Positions 55,297 through 64,000 of a DNA stretch of 64,000 nucleotides are shown piece after piece. The notes under the pieces are model-generated. The model was not told where the DNA came from, did not search any database, and saw nothing but the letters and a program-made list of their open reading frames with translations. Where the stretch lies: contig NZ_BDAY01000037.1 in assembly GCF_001612685.1 (NCBI RefSeq), forward strand, positions 54,059 through 118,058, read 5' to 3'. The position numbers were made by a program, and so were the translations under genes. Position 1 is the first letter of the stretch. Every line of letters begins with the position of its first letter. Source of the stretch: Nocardia altamirensis NBRC 108246. GTDB taxonomy: Bacteria; Actinomycetota; Actinomycetes; Mycobacteriales; Mycobacteriaceae.

Positions 55297-56423
55297 CCTC
55301 ACCGATCCCGCTGTCTCTTGCGGTCCCGGTGATCGCGTTCGTCGGGCTTGTCACGCTGGCCCGTCGGATCGTCCTGCACGACACTCTGATCGATCGCCTG
55401 CTCAACAGGGCGTTGGGGTGGGCGCTGCTCTGCCTTGTGCTGTGGCAACGCAGCCTCGCGCCGCAGCACTTCAGCCTGATGCACCAGCTCTCCATGGGCG
55501 CGATCATGATGATGAACGCGAATCTGTATGGCACCGCGAAACTGTGGGCAGGCGCCGAGCCGGACACCGCTCGCGCCAGGCAATGGCGCTACGACCTGGT
55601 CGGCGCGACCACTGTCGTCGGCATCCTGCTCGCCGGAACCGCGGCGCGCAACGACGGCAGGCTGATCGGCGCGCTCGCGAACTGGGAAACCGGCGTCGCC
55701 ATTGTGCTCATGTGGATCCCGCTGATCGCGTGCGGGCGGCTGGCCTGGCGGGTGGCGACCAGGGAGTTGCGCTCCGACGGCCTCGCCACGCACGAGCGAG
55801 TTGTGTACGGGATACTGCTCGCCGCAATGCTTGTCGGCTGCGGCGGCCTGCTGATCACCGTGGTGGAATTCGCGGGTTGGCGGACGGTCGACGATCCCAT
55901 GTTGGTGCGCTGGGCAGCATCGAACTACAGCGCGATATTCCTCGGCTCCGCCATCTTGGCGGTGCCGCTGGTCGTATCGCTGCGCAGCCGCGCAGGCTGG
56001 GATCGCTCGGGCCGGGCGTGCCGCAAGCTCGAACCACTGTGGCGCGACCTGACCGCCGCAGTGCCGGGGATCGTGCTCGCACCACATACACGGGTCGGGT
56101 CCGACGCACGGCTGGTGCGGATGACGGTCGAGATCCGCGATGCCTTGATGCACCTGCACCGGTACGTCCCCGCCGAGGACGACACCGGGCAGCGCCCCGA
56201 GCGTTACGCGCGACTGATCGCGCGCGCCATCATGGCGAAGGACCACGGGTCCGACCCGAGCCCGCGACATGCGGGGCACCGCACGGTGGATACCGGTGAC
56301 ATCGACTCCGACGTTCGTCAGCTACTCGAACTCGCGCACGTCTGGAATCGCGATCGGCCGCTGTCGCACTTGCCCGGCGCGAAGGCGCGAGGCCCCAGAT
56401 GGGATGCGGTACGCGGCACGTGA
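55293..56423 (+). CDS. MAB_1171c-type integral membrane protein
   Basis: The 376-residue protein has about seven hydrophobic helices in its first 235 residues (for example IPLSLAVPVIAFVGLVTLA and VVYGILLAAMLVGCGGLLI). A cytoplasmic C-terminal part of about 130 residues follows (LEPLWRDLTAAVPGIVL, VEIRDALMHLHRYVP). It matches MAB_1171c, a family named as a putative transporter and found with ImmA genes in mycolata and Streptomyces. GTG 55293 overlaps the ImmA stop, so it is coupled. It could sense or transport the signal. Confidence 0.8.
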   Translation: MTSPIPLSLAVPVIAFVGLVTLARRIVLHDTLIDRLLNRALGWALLCLVLWQRSLAPQHFSLMHQLSMGAIMMMNANLYGTAKLWAGAEPDTARARQWRYDLVGATTVVGILLAGTAARNDGRLIGALANWETGVAIVLMWIPLIACGRLAWRVATRELRSDGLATHERVVYGILLAAMLVGCGGLLITVVEFAGWRTVDDPMLVRWAASNYSAIFLGSAILAVPLVVSLRSRAGWDRSGRACRKLEPLWRDLTAAVPGIVLAPHTRVGSDARLVRMTVEIRDALMHLHRYVPAEDDTGQRPERYARLIARAIMAKDHGSDPSPRHAGHRTVDTGDIDSDVRQLLELAHVWNRDRPLSHLPGAKARGPRWDAVRGT

Positions 56424-56498
56424 TTTCGCTTCCTGGCCATCCTCCGGGCATTCAACGGGCGCGCTGAACACCCGGAGCGGCGGGCGAACAGGAGCCTT

Positions 56499-57257
56499 CT
56501 ATGCGAGCCGGATGAGGCCGTAGTCGAAGGCGTGCCGACGATAGACAACCGACGGTCGGTCGGTCTCTCGGTCTTGGAAGAGGAAGAAGTCATGGCCGAC
56601 GAGTTCCATCTGGTAGAGGGCGTCGTCGACGGACATCGGGGTCGCGGTGTGCACCTTGGTGCGGACGATATGTCCTGGCCCGGCCGCATATTCCGGGGTC
56701 TGCACGAGCTCGTCGGCGCGGCCTCGGCCGCCACCGTCGGGGTGGTCGTGCGCCGTGGTGTTCCCGTTCGACAGTGCGAACAGCTGATCGTCAACCAGGT
56801 CTGCCGTAGCCTGGGCGACCGACACCGGGGTCTTGTCCCCGTAGTGCACCTTGCGCCGATCCTTGGTGCGGCGCAGCCTGCTCTCCAGCTTGGCGGTCAC
56901 CGACTCGAGGGCCGCGTAGAAACTGTCGGCGCACGCCTCGGCCCTGACGATCGGGCCCTTGCCGCGTGCGGTGATCTCGACGCGCTGGCAGCTCTTGCGC
57001 TGCCGACGATTTCGCTCGTGGAACAGCTCGACATCGAAGATGAAGATCGACGGATCAAAGCGTTCCAGCCGGGAGAGTTTATCTGCGACATAGATTCGGA
57101 AGTGATCCGGCACTTCGACATTTCGCCCCTTCACCACGACGTCCGCGCGGGGCGTCCTTGATGGGGTCGCAATGTCTTGCTCGGTCACGTCCATGGTGCG
57201 ATCTGCCAGCACCGAAGGATCAGCATCGTGCACTGAAGGTCGTGAAGAAGTCGTCAC
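56499..57257 (-). CDS. hpf: Long-form ribosome hibernation-promoting factor
   Basis: The 252-residue factor has the N-terminal S30AE domain (about 30-130, VVVKGRNVEVPDHFRIYVADKL; RRTKDRRK) and the C-terminal dimerisation domain (VRTKVHTATPMSVDDALYQMELVGHDFFLFQDRET). Long HPF pairs 70S ribosomes into 100S dimers in stationary phase. GTG 57257 lies five bases after GGGAGG and gives VTTSSRP; ATG further in is internal. It follows comF and, in M. tuberculosis (Rv3241c), directly precedes secA; here the lipid and ImmA region intervenes. Confidence 0.93.
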   Translation of the reverse strand: MTTSSRPSVHDADPSVLADRTMDVTEQDIATPSRTPRADVVVKGRNVEVPDHFRIYVADKLSRLERFDPSIFIFDVELFHERNRRQRKSCQRVEITARGKGPIVRAEACADSFYAALESVTAKLESRLRRTKDRRKVHYGDKTPVSVAQATADLVDDQLFALSNGNTTAHDHPDGGGRGRADELVQTPEYAAGPGHIVRTKVHTATPMSVDDALYQMELVGHDFFLFQDRETDRPSVVYRRHAFDYGLIRLA

Positions 57258-57440
57258 GCGTACCTCCCGAATATGGCCGCACAGACCAAGTGCGTGCGGC
57301 GGGATGAGCCGTGCCGAGCGACGAAATCTCTCGGCACATGATGTCCGAGGCGCCACCTCCAAACTCCCGGTTCGGGTGTGTGATCGCGACGCTAGTACGA
57401 CATTCGGGAGTGCGCCAGTGTTCACGCAAATTTCCCGGAG

Positions 57441-58085
57441 TCAAGCAGCACAGGTAACCAATACTGCATGTGTCGGTATGCCGGATTCGGCGAGCGCGCG
57501 CACCGACTCGCGGGCCGTCGCACCGGTCGTCAAGACGTCGTCGACCAGCACTACCTCGGCGTTTTCCTGGATCGTGCACGGTGCCACGGAACCGGGTATC
57601 GTCGTCACTCGACCACGCAGATTGTGAGCCCGCTCACCCGGTGTCAAGCCCACCGAATCACGCACACCCCACCACACCCGCAACACGGATACCATCCGGC
57701 TATCAGTCAGCCAACTCGCGGCTACTTGCGCCATGCGCAACACGGGATCTCCGCCGCGACGCCGCGCGGCCGCCGTCCGGCTCGGCGCGGGCACCAGCAC
57801 CAGTGGCCGATCCGCCGAGCGCAACCGGGCCAGCCCACCCGCCAACGCCAGCCCGAGCGGCTCCGCCAGATCCCGGCGCCCACTCTCCTTGGCCGCCAAC
57901 ACCGCCCGCCGCCCCGGCCCCGCATACGGTCCGAGCGCCCAGCACGGCACCCCGGGATCGGTGCGCGGCCGCACCCGTACCGGCGGGCACGCGAGCACCG
58001 CGGCACACCGCGCACACCACCCCGCGCCCGCCACGCCACACCCCGCACACGACACAGGCAAGATCAGATCCAGCAGGGTCCGCAT
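57441..58085 (-). CDS. ComF-family amidophosphoribosyltransferase-like protein
   Basis: The 214-residue protein has an N-terminal double zinc knuckle (C13-X2-C16 and C24-X2-C27) and a phosphoribosyltransferase domain with the PRPP loop VVLVDDVLTTGATARES. ComF proteins take part in DNA uptake in competent bacteria; here the role is unclear. It corresponds to Rv3242c, between hpf and the lpqB cluster. ATG 58085 gives MRTLLDLILP; ATG 58100 adds five residues. Confidence 0.9.
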   Translation of the reverse strand: MRTLLDLILPVSCAGCGVAGAGWCARCAAVLACPPVRVRPRTDPGVPCWALGPYAGPGRRAVLAAKESGRRDLAEPLGLALAGGLARLRSADRPLVLVPAPSRTAAARRRGGDPVLRMAQVAASWLTDSRMVSVLRVWWGVRDSVGLTPGERAHNLRGRVTTIPGSVAPCTIQENAEVVLVDDVLTTGATARESVRALAESGIPTHAVLVTCAA

Positions 58086-58177
58086 CGCCAGAGTGTGCAC
58101 CTGCCCACCGACACGAAATGCGCAGGCGACCGCATACCGCCCACAGTGCCGCGCAGACGATTACGCCGGCGCCGTCG

Positions 58178-59977
58178 TCAGCCGGGCAGCACCGGAACGG
58201 CATTCGCGCCGAGACCGGGCACCTCGCGCCAATAGGGCTCGCCGCCATCGGGATTGCTGGTCAGTTCGAGCACCGCGCGGGAGTCGGCGGCGTACTGGTG
58301 TTCCGGGGAGGCGCTCACCTGGCGCACCGGAACGGTCACGTTCCGGCTCGTCTGCGTGGTCGATCCGGAGCCGTCCAGCGACACGGTGCTCACCGGATCG
58401 ACGTTGCCTTCGCGGGCGATGAGCAAGGTGTCGCTGCCGAACCAGGAGACCGAGACCGCGGCAGAGGTCGCGCCGAGACCGACCGGCAGCGGCGACGACA
58501 GCGCGAACCGGCCGTCCGGCGTCGGGGCGACCACGACGACATAGACCTTGCCGTCCGCGATCAGCGCGGCCCGCACCCCGGACCGGGAGACCCGCAGCTC
58601 GGTGATGGGCGTGCGCAGGGCCGAGGACGAACTGGTGAGCGCCGAGATGTCGACATCCTGCACCGAGACGGTGCCGGTGGCGCGGTCGTTGACGGCACGG
58701 ATCACCCGGTCGCCGTCGATGACCGCCCAGGCGGCCGTGCCGTCGACATTCCAGGACGGGCGGGTGATGGTCCCGCCTGCCGCGACCGGAAAGGCGTTGC
58801 CGCCGTAGGTGCCGATCATCAGCGTCCGCGGCGGATCCGGCGCGGGCCGCCCGGCATCCGCGACGCCGGCGACCAGCTGACCATCCGGCGACATCGCGGC
58901 CGACAACAGGTTGTTCACCGCGCCGAAGTAACCGGGAACCGGCGTGATCACGCCGTTGTTCTCCGGCACCCGCACCAGCGCGCCGCCGCGCAGCGCGTGC
59001 AGCCCGACCTGGTTGCGCCCGGACGTCGCCGGGCTGTACTGCTGCACGTCGGCAACCGACCAGCCGTTGGCGAACCGGTCGTCGAGCGGTTTGCCATCGG
59101 CGAGCAGCACGTAGGGGCCGAGCACATCGGCGCCTGCGAGCGTCAGCACGACTTGTGCGGCAAGCAATTCGCGCTCGTGCGGGGTGAGCGTCGACGCGCC
59201 TGCGAAGTCGATCTTCACCCCACCGAGCCCGACGCCGACTTCGTCCGTTTCGCCGTTGGCTTTGGTGACCGGGCTGCGCAAGCTGATCGGTGCGGCGAGC
59301 TCGTTGCGCAACACCGAGGCGAGCGCGGGCTGGGTGCCTGCGCCGAGCATGCTGAGCAGCCGCTGGGTCAGCTGCACCTTGGGCACCGAGATCCAGCGCA
59401 GGTCGGGTACCACGGTGCTGCCGGTCGGATCGGCGAAGTACAGGACATAGCGCCGGTAGGACTTGCCGAACGCGGTGTTGTCGATCACCACCCCGTCGGG
59501 CAGCTCATCGATGCGCCACTCGCCGTTGACCTTGCTCATCTCGATCTTGTTCTCGAGCGGCTCGACGGTGGCCTGGTAGGCGCCGTCCGGGGACAGCTCG
59601 CCGACCCGGCGCGCCCGGATCCGGTAGGTCGCCTTGTCGCCGGTTCGCGACTCGCGCAACGTATCCGGCTTCTCCACGATCGTGATGCCCGTGGTGTCGT
59701 CCCACTGCGCCGCGGCCGCCGGAGTCATGTACTGGCGCGCCGCGAGATGCCGGTTGGTGGGGTCGGCGGTGGCCTGCATGAAATCACGCAGCAGCAGGTC
59801 GGGCTCGCGGCCCTGGGTCGGCGCAGGCGGGCCCTCCGAGGTCGGTTCCCGGTTGATCGTGCCGATCGCCTGGGGCGCCGAGGATTCGGGCAGGCTCGCG
59901 CACCCGGACACGAGCACCAGCGCCGCGAGGAGCGCGAGCAGCAGCTGCACCTTCGCAGAACCGACACGCATTCTCAT
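58178..59977 (-). CDS. lpqB: Lipoprotein LpqB, MtrAB accessory
   Basis: LpqB (599 residues) is a lipoprotein with lipobox LVSGC (Cys26). It has an N-terminal GerMN-like domain (about 70-320, including YRRYVLYFADPTGS) and a C-terminal beta-propeller (about 330-590). It binds the MtrB sensor and tunes MtrA phosphorylation. The ATG overlaps the mtrB stop as ATGA. It ends the mtrA-mtrB-lpqB set, followed by comF. Length and layout match Rv3244c. Confidence 0.94.
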   Translation of the reverse strand: MRMRVGSAKVQLLLALLAALVLVSGCASLPESSAPQAIGTINREPTSEGPPAPTQGREPDLLLRDFMQATADPTNRHLAARQYMTPAAAAQWDDTTGITIVEKPDTLRESRTGDKATYRIRARRVGELSPDGAYQATVEPLENKIEMSKVNGEWRIDELPDGVVIDNTAFGKSYRRYVLYFADPTGSTVVPDLRWISVPKVQLTQRLLSMLGAGTQPALASVLRNELAAPISLRSPVTKANGETDEVGVGLGGVKIDFAGASTLTPHERELLAAQVVLTLAGADVLGPYVLLADGKPLDDRFANGWSVADVQQYSPATSGRNQVGLHALRGGALVRVPENNGVITPVPGYFGAVNNLLSAAMSPDGQLVAGVADAGRPAPDPPRTLMIGTYGGNAFPVAAGGTITRPSWNVDGTAAWAVIDGDRVIRAVNDRATGTVSVQDVDISALTSSSSALRTPITELRVSRSGVRAALIADGKVYVVVVAPTPDGRFALSSPLPVGLGATSAAVSVSWFGSDTLLIAREGNVDPVSTVSLDGSGSTTQTSRNVTVPVRQVSASPEHQYAADSRAVLELTSNPDGGEPYWREVPGLGANAVPVLPG

Positions 59978-61827
59978 GACGGTACGTCCCCCGATTCACT
60001 CGCCGCGTCGGCACCCGCCGACCCGGCTTCGGCACCCGCCGACGACGCGGTCGCGCCCGCCTTCGGCGCCGCGGTACCCGCTTGCGTCGTCGAATTGTTG
60101 AGCTGCGCGGCGGCTTCGGTCGGTGCGGCGGCGGCACCCGACGATCCGTTCCCCGCCGCGGTGGCGACCACACCCGGCGCGTTGTCCGGCTCAGTCGCAT
60201 TCGGCACGACCCCGAGCTCGACCTGGCGCACCTGCCTGCGCATGGGCTCCAGCGGCAACGGGCTCGCGCCGAGCTTCTTGCCGCGCACCAGCGGCAGCGT
60301 CAGCCGGAAGCTCGCGCCGACACCGACCTCGCCCCACGCCTCCAGCCTGCCCTCGTGCAGGTTCGCGTCCTCGACGCTGATCGACAGGCCGAGGCCGGTA
60401 CCGCCGGAGCGGCGCATCCGCGACGGATCCGAGCGCCAGAACCGATTGAAGACCAACTTCTCCTCGCCGGGGCGCAGGCCGACGCCCTGGTCGCGCACCA
60501 CCACCGAGACGGCGTTGGCGTCGAGGTCGCCGCGCATCCTGATCAGCACCGGCTTGCCTTCGCTGTGGTCGATCGCGTTGGCGAGCAGGTTCCGCAGCAC
60601 CCGCTCGACCCGGCGCGGGTCTACCTCGGCGACCAGCGGATCCTCCGGCAGATCGATGACGACCTCGACGCCCGCGTCCTTCGCCAGGTGCCGCACCGTC
60701 GAGATCGCCGCCCGCGCACACATCCGCACATCCAGCGATTCGACCTGCAGCTCGGCGACGCCTGCGTCGTGGCGGCTGATCTCGAGCAGATCGTTGAGCA
60801 GTCCCTCGAACCGATCCAGCTCGTTGACAAGCAGTTCCGCGCTGCGCGCCAATGCGGGATCCAGATCGTCGCTGCTGCCGTGGATCAGGTCGGCGGCCAT
60901 GCGCACGGTGGTCAACGGGGTGCGTAGCTCGTGGCTGACGTCGGAGGTGAAGCGGCGCTGCAGGTTTCCGAATTCCTCCAGCTGGGTGATCTGGTTGGAC
61001 AGGCTCTCGGCCATCTCGTTGAACGCCTGCGCCAGCCGCGCCATATCGTCTTCGCCGCGGACCAGCATGCGTTCCTTGAGCCTGCCATCGGCGAAGCGGC
61101 CCGCGATCCGCGCGGCCGACCGAATCGGCAACACCACCTGCCTGGTCACCAACGCGGTGATCGCCGCGAGCAACACAAGCAGCACGATGCCACCGATCAG
61201 CATGGTGCCGCGCATCAACGACAGGGTGCGCTGCTCGCTGGCCAGCGGGAAGATGAGATAGGTCTCCAGCGTGGGTATTTCGATGCTCGGGCTGCCGATG
61301 ATCAGCGCGGGCCCGTGATACCCGTTCGAGTCCGAGATCGTGGCGAACTGGCGGCTGACCTGGCCGCGGCGCACGAACTTGCGCAGCTCGTCCGGCACGT
61401 CCTGAATCGGGCCGGCGGAGACCTCGCGCTGCCCGATGTCCACCATCGCCAACGCGACGTCGTAGCTGCCCGCGACGCCGGTCTGCGGACTGCCACCGCT
61501 GGTGAGTTCGTTGCGCGCCTGGGTCAGCGAACTACTCGTGTCGTGGGTGCCGACGCCGACCAGCTGGCTGTGCACGGCGTTGCGGGCGCGCGCCATCTCC
61601 TCCACGGCCGCGTTGATCTTGGTGTCCAACATCCGGTTGGTGATCTGATCGGTCAGCACCAAACCCAGGATCGTGAGCACGATCAAGGACAGCGTGATGG
61701 TGGACACCGCGACCCGAAGCTGCAGCGAGCGCTGCCACAGATGCCCGAGGGCAACACCCACCTCGGTGAACCAGGCCCTCGCCGCCACAAGCGATTGTTC
61801 GAGGCGGCTTCTGGAGCCAGCGGTCAC
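59974..61827 (-). CDS. mtrB: Sensor histidine kinase MtrB
   Basis: The 617-residue kinase has membrane helices near residues 38-60 and 205-228 around an extracytoplasmic sensor, then a HAMP domain, the phospho-acceptor in DVSHELRTPLTTVR near residue 300, and an HATPase (RNLLANAIDHSEG, GTGLGLSI). A tail of about 110 residues after the kinase core is Ala/Gly/Ser-rich and low-complexity, longer than needed. MtrB phosphorylates MtrA and localises to septa. GTG 61827 is the start, 67 bases past mtrA. Confidence 0.94.
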   Translation of the reverse strand: MTAGSRSRLEQSLVAARAWFTEVGVALGHLWQRSLQLRVAVSTITLSLIVLTILGLVLTDQITNRMLDTKINAAVEEMARARNAVHSQLVGVGTHDTSSSLTQARNELTSGGSPQTGVAGSYDVALAMVDIGQREVSAGPIQDVPDELRKFVRRGQVSRQFATISDSNGYHGPALIIGSPSIEIPTLETYLIFPLASEQRTLSLMRGTMLIGGIVLLVLLAAITALVTRQVVLPIRSAARIAGRFADGRLKERMLVRGEDDMARLAQAFNEMAESLSNQITQLEEFGNLQRRFTSDVSHELRTPLTTVRMAADLIHGSSDDLDPALARSAELLVNELDRFEGLLNDLLEISRHDAGVAELQVESLDVRMCARAAISTVRHLAKDAGVEVVIDLPEDPLVAEVDPRRVERVLRNLLANAIDHSEGKPVLIRMRGDLDANAVSVVVRDQGVGLRPGEEKLVFNRFWRSDPSRMRRSGGTGLGLSISVEDANLHEGRLEAWGEVGVGASFRLTLPLVRGKKLGASPLPLEPMRRQVRQVELGVVPNATEPDNAPGVVATAAGNGSSGAAAAPTEAAAQLNNSTTQAGTAAPKAGATASSAGAEAGSAGADAASESGDVPS

Positions 61828-61894
61828 AGCCGCGACTCACTGGCGCTCGACGCCGTTCGGCACGTTGTGTCCTCGGTTCGCTCGCTGCGCTGGC

Positions 61895-62572
61895 TCACGG
61901 CGGTCCGGCCTTGTACCCGACGCCACGAACGGTCAACACGATCTCGGGGTTCTCGGGATCCTTCTCGACCTTCGCGCGCAGTCGCTGCACGTGCACGTTC
62001 ACCAGTCGGGTATCGGCGGCATGCCGGTAGCCCCACACCTGTTCGAGCAGCACCTCACGGGTGAACACCTGACGCGGCTTACGAGCCAGTGCGACAAGCA
62101 GATCGAACTCGAGCGGGGTCAGCGAGATCTGCGCGCCGCCACGGGTGACCTTGTGCGCGGGCACATCGATCACGATGTCCGCGATGGACAGCAGCTCGGC
62201 GGGCTCGTCCTCGGTGCGGCGCAACCGCGCACGCACCCTGGCGACGAGTTCCTTCGGTTTGAACGGCTTGACGATGTAATCGTCGGCACCGGACTCCAAC
62301 CCGAGCACGACGTCGACCGTGTCGGTCTTCGCCGTCAGCATCACAATCGGGACGCCGGAATCGGCCCGCAGCACACGACATACATCGATGCCGTTCATGC
62401 CGGGCAGCATCAGGTCCAGCAACACCAGATCAGGGCGGATCTCGCGAACCGCCGCTAGGGCCTGTGTGCCATCGCCGACCACATGCGGGTCGAACCCTTC
62501 CCCGCGCAAGACGATCGTGAGCATCTCAGCGAGCGCCATATCGTCGTCGACGACCAGAATCTTCGGCTTCAT
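61895..62572 (-). CDS. mtrA: Response regulator MtrA
   Basis: The 225-residue OmpR-type regulator has the phosphorylation site Asp53 in DLVLLDLMLPGMNG, the conserved Thr/Lys (MLTAKTD, VKPFKP) and a winged helix (LLEQVWGYRHAADTRLVNVHVQRLRAKVE). MtrA controls cell division, dnaA and peptidoglycan hydrolase genes and is essential in mycobacteria. ATG 62572 begins MKPKILVVDDD. It lies 78 bases after tmk. Confidence 0.96.
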   Translation of the reverse strand: MKPKILVVDDDMALAEMLTIVLRGEGFDPHVVGDGTQALAAVREIRPDLVLLDLMLPGMNGIDVCRVLRADSGVPIVMLTAKTDTVDVVLGLESGADDYIVKPFKPKELVARVRARLRRTEDEPAELLSIADIVIDVPAHKVTRGGAQISLTPLEFDLLVALARKPRQVFTREVLLEQVWGYRHAADTRLVNVHVQRLRAKVEKDPENPEIVLTVRGVGYKAGPP

Positions 62573-62650
62573 AATTACTATGTTGTCATCTCCCAGGCCA
62601 GGATCGGGCCGCCACGCCAACACTGGTGCGAACCTGCGGCACATCCAACC

Positions 62651-63298
62651 CTATCGAGCAATAAGTTCAGCGAATCGCGCGGTCACCGTAGCTGGATCGT
62701 CACCGGATCGGTATCTCCACCAGGGCCCGTACCAGTCACGATCAGCCAGCTCACGGTACACCTCGCCGGTGCGGTGCTGCAGCCCGCCGTCGCGTTCGTA
62801 GGCATCGAGCGCGCGGCTGTCGTCGAGTTCGCCGCGCCGGCGTGCCCGCTCGGCGGCGATCTCGGTCGGCACATCCAGCAACATCTGCAGGGCTGGCACC
62901 GGAAGCTCGAATCGCCCGAACTCCAATTCCCCCACCCAGCGCACGATTTCGCCGTCCGCCGACTGGCCGAGGCGGGCAGCCGAGTACGCGGCATTGGAGG
63001 CAACATACCGATCGAGCACCACGATGTCGTTATCCGCCAACAGCTTCGACAGCTCGTCGCGGGCGCCCGATCGATCCAGCGCAAACATCAACGCCATGCC
63101 GTTCACCGAGCCCGCGAGATCGCCGTGGCCACCGCGCAGCGCCTCGGCGGCCAGATCGGCGTGCACCGATCGGCCGTAGCGCGGAAAGGCCAGCGTCGCG
63201 AGCCGAATTCCGCGCGCCTGTAGTTGTGCGCCGACGCCGTCGATCAACGTGCGCTTGCCTGCACCGTCGAGGCCTTCCACCGCAATCAACACGCCCAT
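62651..63298 (-). CDS. tmk: Thymidylate kinase
   Basis: The 215-residue kinase converts dTMP to dTDP. The P-loop GLDGAGKRT with Arg is the mycobacterial form; the DRYVASNAAYSAARLG motif and FPRYG segment bind the nucleotide. It sits upstream of mtrA, as Rv3247c does. ATG 63298 gives MGVLIAVEGLDG. A 61-base gap separates it from the fulvocin-like gene. Confidence 0.94.
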   Translation of the reverse strand: MGVLIAVEGLDGAGKRTLIDGVGAQLQARGIRLATLAFPRYGRSVHADLAAEALRGGHGDLAGSVNGMALMFALDRSGARDELSKLLADNDIVVLDRYVASNAAYSAARLGQSADGEIVRWVGELEFGRFELPVPALQMLLDVPTEIAAERARRRGELDDSRALDAYERDGGLQHRTGEVYRELADRDWYGPWWRYRSGDDPATVTARFAELIAR

Positions 63299-63359
63299 GG
63301 CGAGCAGAGTAGTAGGCGCCGCCTGTCGGCCTGATCCAGGCCGACAGTTCGAGAATCCC

Positions 63360-64000
63360 TTATCCGCAGCGTCCGTTGCAGGTACGCGTCCAGCCGATCC
63401 CGCAGCCGCGGCCGCGGTTGCAGCTCGGCACCGTGCCGATGCACCCGCGGTCGCAGAAGTTGCTCGAGGTGCTGCAATTGCAGTCCGGAGCCGCGGCCAC
63501 CGCGGTGAGGCCACCCGCTGCGGTGTCCGGGCCGAGCACGCCGATGATCTTCCGGGCCTCCGCCGCGCCGAATTCGGCGAGCATGCGCTCGCTCGCGGTG
63601 TCGAGTTGCACGGAAAGCGCTACGGACTGAGCACTGCGGAAGGCGTTCGGGTCCGCCATCAGGTCCTCGACCGCACGCAGCGCGGCGTCCTGTGCGGGTG
63701 CGAGCCGATCGTGCGCGGCACGCGCCTTGGCCAGATGTTCGGTCCACAGCCTGCTCTGCACTTCGGCGGGCAGCTGCAGCACCATCGCCCTGCGGTATTC
63801 CACTGGGTACCTGGAGATTTCGTCGAGTTCGTGCGGCAGCGAGGCCAGGTTGGCCTGCAGCCAGCGGTCGACAGTGGCCGCCTCGGCCGAACCGGAACCG
63901 CGGCTGAGCATCATCGCGCCGAAGAACACCGCGCCGGTCCCCGCGAGCAACGCGCCGCGCCGGGAGTGACCGGCGGCGACGGGCCGCTCGGCCGCGGCCT
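63360..64000 (-). CDS. Fulvocin C-related, Tat-exported Cys-rich protein (partial, runs off right edge)
   Basis: The frame is open past base 64000, so the N-terminus is missing; TTG 63950 is not a real start. Before the hydrophobic segment LLAGTGAVFFGAMML lies HSRRGALLAG, a twin-arginine export signal. A helical middle domain follows (about 100 residues). The last 40 residues contain eight cysteines in CNCS, NFCDRGC, SCNRGRGC, RTCNGRC, matching the cysteine count of fulvocin C, a Myxococcus bacteriocin. It may be a toxic peptide precursor or a secreted structural protein. No immunity gene is visible. Confidence 0.78.
   Translation of the reverse strand, partial: AAAERPVAAGHSRRGALLAGTGAVFFGAMMLSRGSGSAEAATVDRWLQANLASLPHELDEISRYPVEYRRAMVLQLPAEVQSRLWTEHLAKARAAHDRLAPAQDAALRAVEDLMADPNAFRSAQSVALSVQLDTASERMLAEFGAAEARKIIGVLGPDTAAGGLTAVAAAPDCNCSTSSNFCDRGCIGTVPSCNRGRGCGIGWTRTCNGRCG

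Noticed and set aside
53249..56423. A prophage or integrative element carrying the ImmA module
   Set aside because: No integrase, att repeats, tRNA or phage genes are present; codon use is like the neighbours apart from the A+T-rich promoter.
57470..61261. A 1263-codon open frame on the plus strand opposite comF, lpqB and mtrB
   Set aside because: It is antisense to three well-conserved genes, is Arg/Ala/Pro-rich without domains, and reflects high G+C third positions.

Overview
The window is about 68% G+C and reads as one chromosome segment of a mycolic-acid actinomycete. Its markers are WhiB1, SigH-RshA, MtrA-MtrB-LpqB, PdtaS, a TB7.3-like biotinyl carrier and the 24-residue ribosomal protein bL37. 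Gene order and protein character fit Nocardia or a close Nocardiaceae relative; I infer this from gene content, without a database match.

Region 1 (1-11.8 kb) is nitrogen and siroheme metabolism. A truncated NRPS gene leaves the left edge. It is followed by a minus-strand operon: NarK-type transporter, nirB, nirD, a uroporphyrinogen-III synthase fused to a winged helix, and a CbiX-like chelatase. The last two enzymes can supply the siroheme that NirB needs. A CynX-type MFS exporter and a divergent FCD/GntR regulator come next, then a second NarK preceded by a GlnR-like box and a 7+7 palindrome.

Region 2 (11.8-41.8 kb) follows the order of M. tuberculosis Rv3205c to Rv3240c, with local insertions and deletions. 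It holds a TIGR02569 protein, moeZ, a DUF3152 protease-like protein, a FasR-like TetR, DUF3107, YceI, an XRE regulator, a lipid-type hydrolase set, a DEAD-box helicase, an Rv3212-like propeller protein, F420-dependent and phosphatase enzymes, endonuclease V, a lipid kinase, whiB1, pdtaS, TB7.3, bL37, rshA-sigH, ybaK, SRAP, an aldehyde dehydrogenase, aroA-rsgA and secA.

Region 3 (42-50 kb) is a lipid island: an Rv3235-like protein, a single-chain WS/DGAT-type acyltransferase, a DUF6912 protein, a ferredoxin reductase and two tandem paralogous acyl-CoA desaturases. Near-palindromic operators of one shape precede the second desaturase and, 4.5 kb on, a thiolase. A half-conserved copy precedes the reductase.

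Region 4 (50-56.4 kb) is accessory: a BluB-like nitroreductase, a small orphan protein, a GNAT, the thiolase, and a four-gene module of two XRE regulators, an ImmA/IrrE metallopeptidase and a MAB_1171c-type membrane protein. This module interrupts the otherwise conserved secA-hpf neighbourhood.

Region 5 (56.5-64 kb) returns to conserved order: hpf, comF, lpqB, mtrB, mtrA, tmk. At the right edge is a Tat-exported protein with an eight-cysteine C-terminus like fulvocin C.

The most distinctive points are the XRE-XRE-ImmA-membrane module, the fulvocin-like protein, the shared operators, a WS/DGAT protein with a Ser in place of the catalytic His, an 18-residue tandem repeat on one desaturase, two candidate CTG starts, and a 94-nt intergenic inverted repeat. 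No tRNA, rRNA, CRISPR array or insertion sequence was recognised.
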